Shown in pieces: positions 57,417 through 64,000 of a stretch of 64,000 nt of DNA. Position 1 is the stretch's first letter; the number at the start of each line of letters is the position of its first letter. The notes under the pieces were generated by a model that saw only the letters and a list, made by a program, of their open reading frames with translations, ran no database searches and was not told the DNA's origin. This DNA is from Amycolatopsis sp. CA-128772. GTDB taxonomy: Bacteria > Actinomycetota > Actinomycetes > Mycobacteriales > Pseudonocardiaceae. The translations under genes were made by a program, and so were the position numbers. The stretch spans positions 49,215 through 113,214 of the forward strand of contig NZ_PPHG01000040.1 of assembly GCF_002904295.1 (NCBI RefSeq), read 5' to 3'.

Positions 57417-59945
57417 TCAGGCCAGCACGACCCGCGCCAGCTCCGCCGGGGTGGCCAGCAGGCCGTGCTTCGGCAGGACGCGGACCGTGTAGCCGATCGA
57501 GCCCGGGCGGGGCAGCTTCACCCGGGCCGCGAACGCGCCGATGCCGTCGCCCGTCATCGGGACCGTCACCGTGTCGTGCAGCTCGTCGTCGTCGCCGACC
57601 CGGCCGACCACCGCCTGGATGTCCACTTCGGACGGGTCGAGGGCCGCCAGGTCGATCCGGGCGCGGATCGTCACCTCCGTGCCGACCACCAGCGGCTCGG
57701 TCGCCTCGACCAGCAGCTCCGAGTCGAAGATGCGGACCCGCGGCCACGACACCTCGAGCTTCGTGCGGTAGTCCGCCAGCGACAGCGCGCCGCGGTAGCC
57801 GTCGCCCGTGGCCGCCGCCACCGTGCGAGACGCGGGAAGGTAGCCGTTGTCGACGTACTCGCGGACCATGCGGGACGCCTGGACCCGCGGGCCGAGCGTC
57901 TCCAGCGTGTGCCACACCATCGACAGCCAGCCCGTGGGGACGCCGCCGTCCGAGCGGTCGTAGAACAGCGGCGCGATCTGCTGGCCCAGCAGCTCGTACA
58001 GCGCCGCGGCCTCCAGGTCGTCACGGCGGAGGGGGTCCGTGACGCCGTCCGCCGTCGGGATCGCCCAGCCGTTGCTGCCGTCGTAGCACTCGTCCCACCA
58101 GCCGTCGCGGATCGACAGGTTGAGCCCGCCGTTCAGCGCCGACTTCATCCCCGACGTCCCGCACGCCTCCAGGGGCCGCACCGGGTTGTTCAGCCAGACG
58201 TCGCAGCCGCGGTAGAGGTAGCGGGCCATCGACATGTCGTAGTCGGGCAGGAAGACGATCCGGTGCCGGACGTCCGCGCCGTCGACGAACCGGACGATCT
58301 GCTGGATCAGCTGCTTGCCGTTCTCGTCGGCCGGGTGCGACTTGCCCGCCACGACCACCTGGATCGGCCGGTCCTCGTGCAGCAGCAGCGTCCGCAGCCG
58401 CTCGGGGTCGCGCAGCATCAGCGTCAGCCGCTTGTACGTCGGGACGCGGCGGGCGAACCCGACGGTCAGCACGTCCGGGTCGAAGACCGAGTCCACCCAG
58501 CCCAGCTCCAGCGGCGACGCACCGCGCTGCAGCCACGCCGCGCGCACCCGGCGCCGGACCTCGAACACGAGTTTTTCGCGCAGCTCGCGCCGCAGTTCCC
58601 ACAGCTGCGCGTCGGACACGCCGTCGCGCAGCGGGCCCTCGCCGACGTCGAGGCCCCACTCGCGCCCGAGCAGCGTGCTCAGCTCGCGCGCCACCCACGT
58701 CGGGCCGTGGACGCCGTTGGTCACCGACGAGATCGGCACCTCGGCGTGGTCGAACCCGGGCCACAGCCGGGAGAACATCTTCCGGGTGACACGTCCGTGC
58801 AGCTGGGACACCCCGTTGGCGCGCTGCGCCAGCCGCAGGCCCATGTGGGCCATGTTGAACAGCCCGGGGTTGTCCTCGGCGCCCAGCGCGAGCACGCGGC
58901 GCGGGTCGATGTCCGGCACCAGCCTGCCGTCGTTGAAGTAGCGCTGCACCAGGTCCACCGGGAACCGGTCGATGCCCGCGCTGACCGGGGTGTGCGTGGT
59001 GAACAGCGTCCCGGCGCGGACCGCGGGCATGGCCTCGTCGAACGCGAGGCCGTCGGCCTGGACGATCTCGCGGGCGCGCTCCAGACCGAGGAAGCCCGCG
59101 TGTCCCTCGTTCGTGTGAAACACCATCGGCTGCGGGTGCCCGGTCAGCTCGCAGTACTTCCGCACCGCGCGGAACCCGCCGATGCCGGCCAGGATCTCCT
59201 GCCGCAGCCGGTGGTCGGCGTCGCCGCCGTAGAGCCGGTCGGTGACGCCGCGCAGGTCCTCGTCGTTGGCCTCGGTGTCGGTGTCGAGCAGCAGGAGCGG
59301 CACCCGGCCGACGCGGGCCTGCCAGATCTGCGCGCACAGCTCGCGCCCGCCCGGCATCGCCACGCCGATCAGCACCGGCCGCCCGCCGGCCGTCAGCAGC
59401 TCCAGGGGGAAGGCGTTCGGGTCGATCACCGGGTAGTGCTCGACCTGCCAGCCGTCCAGCGACAGCGACTGCCGGAAGTAACCGTTGCGGTAGAGCAGCC
59501 CGGCGCCGACCATCGGCACGCCCAGGTCGGACGCGGCCTTGAGGTGGTCGCCGGCCAGCACGCCGAGGCCGCCGGAGTAGTTCGGCAGCGCTTCGGTGAC
59601 CCCGAACTCCATCGAGAAGTAGGCGACCGCGGCCGGCAGGTCGTCGTCTTCGCGGCGCTGGTACCAGCGCGGTTCGGACAGGTACTTCTCCAGGTCTTCG
59701 GCCGCGGCGCGGGCGCGCGCGAGGAAGTCGTCGTCGACGGCGAGCTCGTCGAGCCGGGCCGGCGGCAGCGCGGTGAGCATCCGCAGCGGGTCGCGCACGG
59801 CGTTGAACAGCTCGGCGTCCATCGACGCGAACAGGTCCCGGGTCGGCGGGTGCCACGTCCAGCGCAGGTTGGTGGCCAGCGCACCCAGGCCGGCGAGGGA
59901 GTCCGGGAGGCTGGCGCGGACGGTGAACCGGCGGACTGCACGCAT
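57417..59945 (-). CDS. glgP: alpha-glucan phosphorylase (GT35)
   Basis: 842 residues, the actinobacterial alpha-glucan family phosphorylase. The N-terminal DUF3417 region (LAGLGALATNLRWTWHPPTRDLFASMD) precedes the catalytic core with YFSMEFGVTEALPNYSGGLGVLAGDHLKAASDLG (in pieces) and TTHTPVSAGIDRFP. The PLP lysine sits in EACGTSGMKSALNGGLNLSI. It releases glucose-1-phosphate from alpha-1,4-glucans. Together with the GH57 and GT4 genes it provides a window-wide glucan theme, though it is not in the same operon. The start ATG 59945 matches family length. Confidence 0.94.
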   Translation of the reverse strand: MRAVRRFTVRASLPDSLAGLGALATNLRWTWHPPTRDLFASMDAELFNAVRDPLRMLTALPPARLDELAVDDDFLARARAAAEDLEKYLSEPRWYQRREDDDLPAAVAYFSMEFGVTEALPNYSGGLGVLAGDHLKAASDLGVPMVGAGLLYRNGYFRQSLSLDGWQVEHYPVIDPNAFPLELLTAGGRPVLIGVAMPGGRELCAQIWQARVGRVPLLLLDTDTEANDEDLRGVTDRLYGGDADHRLRQEILAGIGGFRAVRKYCELTGHPQPMVFHTNEGHAGFLGLERAREIVQADGLAFDEAMPAVRAGTLFTTHTPVSAGIDRFPVDLVQRYFNDGRLVPDIDPRRVLALGAEDNPGLFNMAHMGLRLAQRANGVSQLHGRVTRKMFSRLWPGFDHAEVPISSVTNGVHGPTWVARELSTLLGREWGLDVGEGPLRDGVSDAQLWELRRELREKLVFEVRRRVRAAWLQRGASPLELGWVDSVFDPDVLTVGFARRVPTYKRLTLMLRDPERLRTLLLHEDRPIQVVVAGKSHPADENGKQLIQQIVRFVDGADVRHRIVFLPDYDMSMARYLYRGCDVWLNNPVRPLEACGTSGMKSALNGGLNLSIRDGWWDECYDGSNGWAIPTADGVTDPLRRDDLEAAALYELLGQQIAPLFYDRSDGGVPTGWLSMVWHTLETLGPRVQASRMVREYVDNGYLPASRTVAAATGDGYRGALSLADYRTKLEVSWPRVRIFDSELLVEATEPLVVGTEVTIRARIDLAALDPSEVDIQAVVGRVGDDDELHDTVTVPMTGDGIGAFAARVKLPRPGSIGYTVRVLPKHGLLATPAELARVVLA

Positions 59946-60077
59946 GGGAAGCGACGATATCGGGCCGCGGGCCGACCTGCGCAGGAGGACTTCGGGGATA
60001 ACGTGCACGCGCCGCGAATGCCCTGGGTAGGGTCCTGGCCGTCGGGTACCGGGTGGGCACGAGAGCGAGTTGGACAG

Positions 60078-61511
60078 ATGATCCCAGGGGGAGGACGGCG
60101 CGCGCTGGTCGCGTTGCTCGCCGTCGCGGCGGTGGCCGTGAGCGGGTGCAACGACAAGGGCGGCGCGAGCGGGGACCCGGCCAAGGACACCGGGGCGGGC
60201 TCGGTCTCCGGGCTGCCGGTGACGCACTTCGAGAGCGGCCTCAAGCCGGACGCGCCGTCGCCGGACCTCGACGTCCGCAACGCCGACGGCGGCGAGGACG
60301 ACAAGCTCGCCACCGCCGCGATCGCCGACGTCCAGACGTACTGGGGCGAGATGCTCCAGGCGAACTTCGGGCAGCAGTTCGAGCCGGTGAAGTCGCTGCT
60401 GTCCTACGACGCGCAGACCGACACCGAGAAGACCGGCTGCGGCAGCGTGAAGAAGCTCGTGAACGCGTTCTACTGCCCGGTCGACGACTCGGTGGCGTGG
60501 GACCGCGGCGTGCTGCTGCCGATGCTGCGCCAGCGGTTCGGCCCGATGTCGGTGGTCGTGGTGCTCGCGCACGAGTTCGGCCACGCCGTCCAGTACCGGC
60601 TCGGCGACAAGGCGGGGATCGCCAAGAACACCCCGACCGTGGTCAAGGAGCAGCAGGCCGACTGCTTCGCCGGCGGCTACTTCCGCTGGGTCGCCGAGGA
60701 CAAGAGCAAGTTCTACCGGGTGTCGACGTCCGAGGGCCTGAACCAGGTGATGGCGTCGATGTTCCTGATCCGCGACCAGGCCGGCACCAGCGCCGCCGAC
60801 AAGGGCGCGCACGGCACGGCGTTCGACCGCACCTACGCGTTCCAGGCCGGGTTCGAGAAGGGCCCGAAGGAGTGCGCGGCGATGACGACCGAGAACGTCA
60901 ACGCCCGGCTGACCGAGCGCCCGTTCGACAAGGGTGACAAGGGCAAGGGCGACGCCAAGTTCAACGCCCAGGCCGTCGAGCTGCTGAAGAAGAGCCTCGA
61001 CGAGGCGTTCAAGGGCGCCGGGGTGGCCGCGCCGGAGATCACCGACGGCGGCAGCTGCCAGACCACGCCGCCGGCGTCGTACTGCCCGGACGACAACACG
61101 GTCAGCATCGACCTGGCGAAGCTCGCGCAGCTGGCCCAGCCGATCGACCGCGAGGCCGAGATGAAGGGCGAGGACCCGGGCGGCATGGGCGACTTCGCGG
61201 CGTTCTCGGAGGTGGCGTCGCGGTACGCGCTGGGCATCCAGAAGGGGGCCGGGGCGTCGATCGACAACGCGAACGCGGGCCTGCGCACGGCCTGCCTGGT
61301 GGGCGCGTGGGCGGCGTTCACCAACCGGCCGGGCGACCTGCGGCTGTCGGCCGGTGACCTCGACGAGGCCATCGCGGACCTGCTGCAGCCGGAGAGCCTG
61401 GTGTCGGCGGACGTGAACGGGAAGCGGCCGGACAGCGGTTTCGACCGGGTCGAGTCGCTGCGGAAGGGTTACCTCGAGGGCTCGTCGGTCTGCTCGAAGC
61501 AGTACGCCTGA
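60078..61511 (+). CDS. lipoprotein zinc metallopeptidase (neutral zinc metallopeptidase family)
   Basis: 477 residues. A lipobox (VAVSGC, Cys at about 24) follows a hydrophobic signal (ALVALLAVAAVAV), so the protein is membrane-tethered outside the cell. The zincin motif is VVLAHEFGHAVQYR, and EQQADCFAGGYF gives the third ligand region. Family features continue to TACLVGAWAAFTNRP near the end. The substrate is unknown. ATG 60078 is used. A perfect bidirectional terminator follows the stop by 6 bp. Confidence 0.9.
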   Translation: MIPGGGRRALVALLAVAAVAVSGCNDKGGASGDPAKDTGAGSVSGLPVTHFESGLKPDAPSPDLDVRNADGGEDDKLATAAIADVQTYWGEMLQANFGQQFEPVKSLLSYDAQTDTEKTGCGSVKKLVNAFYCPVDDSVAWDRGVLLPMLRQRFGPMSVVVVLAHEFGHAVQYRLGDKAGIAKNTPTVVKEQQADCFAGGYFRWVAEDKSKFYRVSTSEGLNQVMASMFLIRDQAGTSAADKGAHGTAFDRTYAFQAGFEKGPKECAAMTTENVNARLTERPFDKGDKGKGDAKFNAQAVELLKKSLDEAFKGAGVAAPEITDGGSCQTTPPASYCPDDNTVSIDLAKLAQLAQPIDREAEMKGEDPGGMGDFAAFSEVASRYALGIQKGAGASIDNANAGLRTACLVGAWAAFTNRPGDLRLSAGDLDEAIADLLQPESLVSADVNGKRPDSGFDRVESLRKGYLEGSSVCSKQYA

Positions 61512-61517
61512 GACACG

Positions 61518-61552
61518 CGAACAGGCCCCCACCGCGGTGGGGGCCTGTTTCG
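61518..61552. terminator. Bidirectional terminator
   Basis: Perfect 14-bp arms (ACAGGCCCCCACCG and complement) with flanking A/T pairs, followed by TTTCG. It lies between the convergent metallopeptidase and thioredoxin-TPR genes. Confidence 0.88.
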
Positions 61553-61559
61553 TGCGTTC

Positions 61560-62531
61560 TCAGAAGAGGGCGCTCGCGAGGTCGCGGCGGGCCTTCATGA
61601 CCCGGTCATCGGCCGGGTCGAACAGGTCGAACAGGGCCACCAGGTGCTCGCGGACCTTGTTGCGGTCCTCGCCCGCGGTGCGGCGGACGGTGTCGATCAG
61701 GCGCTTGAACCCGGCCTCGACCTCGTTCGCCGCGATTTCCAGGTCGGCCGCGTCGAGCTGGGCCGCCAGGTCGGCGGGGTCGGCGTCGGCCTTGGCGACG
61801 GCGTCCGGGTCGGCGCTTTCGGCGCGGGCGGTGAACTTGACCTGGGCCAGGGCGTTCTTGGCCAGCTCGTTGGCCGGTTCGACGTCGAGGATGCGCTCGT
61901 ACGCGGCCTGCGCCGCGGCGAAGTCGCCCCGCTCGAATGCCTCTTCCGCCTCGGTGAAGCGCGGGTCCTCCGGCTCCTCGACCGGGCCGCCGGCCGCCTC
62001 GGCGTCGCGGATGCCCGGCAGCTTGTCGCGCAGGGCGTCCAGGAGCGAGCTGATCCACTTGCGGATCTCGGGCTCGGGCAGGGCGCCGGAGAAGGCGTCG
62101 ACGGGCTGGCCGCCGGCGATGGCGACGATCGTCGGGATGGACTGCGCACCGAACAGCTGCGCGATCCGCGGGTTGGCGTCGACGTCGACCTTCGCGACGA
62201 CCCACGCGCCCCCGGACTCGGCGGCCAGCCGCTCGAGGACCGGGGACAGCTGCTTGCACGGGCCGCACCACTCGGCCCACAGGTCGACGACCACGAGCTG
62301 ACGCAGGGACCGCTCCACGACCTCGGCCTGGAAGGTGGCCTCGGTGACATCGATCACGGCCTCGCCCTCGCCGCCGGGCCGCGGCGGCCCGTCGCCGGCC
62401 GGCCGGGCGGGCGGGGCCGTCGGCCGTTGCGCCGCATCGGCACGGGCCTTGAGCGCGGACAGGTCGACCGCGCCGGAAAGGGCGGCGGACAGGGCCGCTG
62501 ACTTCGCTGCAGATCCGCGTGGTTGTGTCAC
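61560..62531 (-). CDS. thioredoxin-TPR co-chaperone (YbbN/CnoX-like)
   Basis: 323 residues. The thioredoxin domain occupies about residues 60-165, with the active site WAEWCGPCKQLSPVL (CGPC) and cis-Pro block QSIPTIVAI. A TPR-rich C-terminal half follows (EEAFERGDFAAAQAAYERILDVEPANELAKNALAQVKF, KRLIDTVRRTAGEDRNKVREHLVALFDL, shown as two blocks). Such proteins protect clients from oxidation and hand them to GroEL. The start is GTG 62531, with AGGATGG upstream. The CPC active site is intact, unlike E. coli YbbN. Confidence 0.9.
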   Translation of the reverse strand: MTQPRGSAAKSAALSAALSGAVDLSALKARADAAQRPTAPPARPAGDGPPRPGGEGEAVIDVTEATFQAEVVERSLRQLVVVDLWAEWCGPCKQLSPVLERLAAESGGAWVVAKVDVDANPRIAQLFGAQSIPTIVAIAGGQPVDAFSGALPEPEIRKWISSLLDALRDKLPGIRDAEAAGGPVEEPEDPRFTEAEEAFERGDFAAAQAAYERILDVEPANELAKNALAQVKFTARAESADPDAVAKADADPADLAAQLDAADLEIAANEVEAGFKRLIDTVRRTAGEDRNKVREHLVALFDLFDPADDRVMKARRDLASALF

Positions 62532-62692
62532 GGTTCCATCCTGGCACGCGCACCGGAGGAGTTTCACCGGGTGCCCGGCCTGTCCAGGGTCTGACACGTT
62601 CCGCGGCCGGCGGGACCGGCCGCACGGTGGGTTTCCCCACCCGACCGGCCCGTCCGCTTGGCAGGAGGGCACCGCTGGGGCAGGCTCGGCGG

Positions 62693-63100
62693 GTGCACAT
62701 CCGGCGTGACGTGAAGGTGGGCCTGTCGATCGCGGCCGCCGTCGTGTGGGTGGGTGCCGTGACGCTGCTCATCGTGCACGAGCCCGATCCCGGCGCCGCC
62801 ACCCCGGGCGAGCTGCGCGAGCGGCTCGCGTCCGCGCTCTCCGGCCACGACGCCGACGCCTTCGCCGACCTGCTCGACTACCCCGGCTCGGGCGGTGGGG
62901 ACTTCGCGAAGGACTACGTCTCGGTGCTGGCCGATCACGGCGTCCACGATGTGCGGGTCGACCTGGGGCCGGACGCGGCCGCACCCACCCGGGCGACGGT
63001 GTCCGGTGAGCTGAACGACGGACGGCCGTTCAGCTACCCGCTCACCGTGACCAGCGAAGACGGCCGCTGGACCGTGGCCTTCACCCCGCCGCTGCCCTAG
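62693..63100 (+). CDS. hypothetical membrane-anchored protein
   Basis: 135 residues from GTG 62693, with a CAGGCT box ending 6 nt before it. A membrane anchor (VGLSIAAAVVWVGAVTLLIV) is followed by an extracytoplasmic domain with LRERLASALSGHDADAFADLL and a C-terminal beta-rich part (GRPFSYPLTVTSEDGRWTVAFTP), which resembles small NTF2-like or lumazine-binding-like modules. Its stop TAG is part of the CTAG at 63097-63100 that borders the IS481-like element, so the gene end coincides with the insertion target. Function unknown. Confidence 0.65.
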   Translation: MHIRRDVKVGLSIAAAVVWVGAVTLLIVHEPDPGAATPGELRERLASALSGHDADAFADLLDYPGSGGGDFAKDYVSVLADHGVHDVRVDLGPDAAAPTRATVSGELNDGRPFSYPLTVTSEDGRWTVAFTPPLP

Positions 63101-64000
63101 GTGTGATGTCCAGGGAGGTTGGTTAGCCGGGTGACCGGCGGCTTGCCGCCGGTTGAGCTGTGGGGTCGGTGATGATTGTAGAAGTGCAGCCAGCTCGGTA
63201 ACGCCGCCCGCCGCAGTGTCTCCGTCGGGTAGAAGCAGGCGTAGGCCCACCCGTCGGCCAGAGTCCGGTGGAACCGTTCGATCTTGCCATTGGTCTGCGG
63301 CCGGTAAGGCCGGGTCCGTTTCGGGCTGATGCCCAGCTCGGCGCACGTGTCCCGCCAAGCATGGGAGCGGTAGGCCGAGCCGTTGTCCGATAACACGCGC
63401 TCGACGGTGACGCCCAGGTCGGCGAACCAGGACACCGCCCGGCGCAGGACCGCCGTGGCGGTGGCGGCGGTTTCGTCGGCGTGGATCTCGGCGTAGGCGA
63501 CGCGGGAGTGGTCGTCGATGACGGTGTGCACGAACGCGGTCCCGGTGCGGGGCTTGTAGTCCGCGCCGCGGGGCAGCCCCAGAGTGGCTCGCTTGTTGAC
63601 CTCGCCCTATTGCCGGCCGACGTAGCGGTGCCCGCCGCCGTCGGGGATGTTGCCGAACTTGGTGACATCGACGTGCAGCAGCGACCCGGGGTGGTCGTGT
63701 TCGTAGCGGCGCAGCGGTTCGCCGGTGACCCGGTCGATACGGGACAGGCGGTTGATCCGGCAGCGCACCAGGACCACGTGCACGGTGGATGCGGGCAGGC
63801 CGAGCCGGCCGGCGATCTGGACCGGGCCCAGCCGCTGCCGCCACCGCAGCTTCACGATCGCCCGGACCACCGGCCCGGGTGTGCGGGCCGGGCTGTGGTG
63901 GGGCCGGCTGCTGCGATCAGCCATCCCGGCTGCGCCCTCGTCGCGGTAGCGCTTGGCCCACTTCGCCGCGGTCTTTGCGGCGACCATGAATATCTTCGCT
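63097..64000 (-). pseudogene. IS481-type transposase with an internal amber codon, cut by the window edge
   Basis: DDE transposase of the IS481 family. The right part encodes the helix-turn-helix (MVAAKTAAKWAKRYRDEGAAGMADRSSRPHHSP, in two blocks) and enters the window already open, so its start lies beyond 64000. The catalytic core reads HVDVTKFGNIPDG (first Asp), VLSDNGSAYRS (second Asp) and NGKIERFHRTLADGW (Glu). Between the first and second Asp, TAG at 63607-63609 follows VGRQ in frame, where GEVNK continues in phase. One substitution therefore interrupts an otherwise intact frame. Confidence 0.8.
63101..64000 (-). mobile_element. IS481-family insertion sequence, partial
   Basis: The element begins just right of CTAG (63097-63100). 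The first bases, GTGTGATGTCCAGGG, are a likely terminal inverted repeat. The transposase reads in from the right edge of the window, so the other end lies outside. CTAG is the known target of IS481 itself (NCTAGN), and the duplicate should be found beyond the window. The site supplies the stop codons of both the transposase and the flanking host gene. Confidence 0.75.

Noticed and set aside
56964..60077. Long rightward frame leading into the metallopeptidase
   Set aside because: It is antisense to the glucan phosphorylase; the peptidase starts at 60078 with its own lipoprotein signal.

Overview
The window is high-GC actinobacterial chromosome, most likely a member of the Pseudonocardiaceae close to Amycolatopsis. 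This is inferred from GC-rich codon use, frequent GTG/TTG starts, many apparently leaderless genes, mycothiol- and F420-linked enzyme families, a RamB-controlled glyoxylate shunt and a rifampin monooxygenase. No rRNA, tRNA or CRISPR array was recognised.

The backbone follows, as I recall it, the gene order of Mycobacterium tuberculosis Rv3024c to Rv3041c: mnmA and cysteine desulfurase (4.2-6.5 kb), a PlsC/GNAT acyltransferase pair resembling ornithine-lipid OlsA/OlsB (10.4-12.1 kb), etfBA (12.2-14.0 kb), a methyltransferase, a GH57 enzyme and a GT4 glycosyltransferase of the methylglucose-lipopolysaccharide (MGLP) type (15.6-24.1 kb), a left-handed beta-helix acyltransferase (33.6 kb), then two methyltransferases, enoyl-CoA hydratase and an ABC ATPase (48.9-52.8 kb). 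Accessory blocks interrupt it. A gpx/DUF1479/ROK/GH2 cassette splits the MGLP genes. The glyoxylate shunt with ramB lies at 26.2-30.9 kb. A monooxygenase and detoxification region at 36.5-43.5 kb holds rox, a mycothiol-dependent isomerase-like protein, MarR, PadR and a second FAD monooxygenase. A chitinase with two DasR-type boxes lies at 45.8 kb.

The left end holds a scramblase-like gene cut by the window edge, an MBL-fold hydrolase, two GNATs and a DUF222 protein with a degenerate HNH site. The right end holds a small type VII secretion-like gene set, a glucan phosphorylase, a lipoprotein metallopeptidase, a thioredoxin-TPR protein and an IS481-type element whose transposase carries an amber codon.

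Several control elements are unusually clear. Cysteine dioxygenase and rhodanese follow a leader peptide with one late Cys codon and mutually exclusive hairpins. The rox gene follows a 17-residue leader ORF with its own Shine-Dalgarno sequence. A TetR regulator diverges from a DUF1348 gene with two near-identical 16-bp palindromes between them. etfBA and the enoyl-CoA hydratase gene share a TACYGGCCGGTA palindrome. A MerR/SoxR-like box sits directly on an MFS exporter start. Gene decay is visible as an S8 protease remnant, an aldo/keto reductase remnant overlapping the rox stop, a frameshifted MFS gene and the interrupted transposase. A 42-residue secreted Cys-pair peptide gene at 24.1 kb is a new small-gene candidate.
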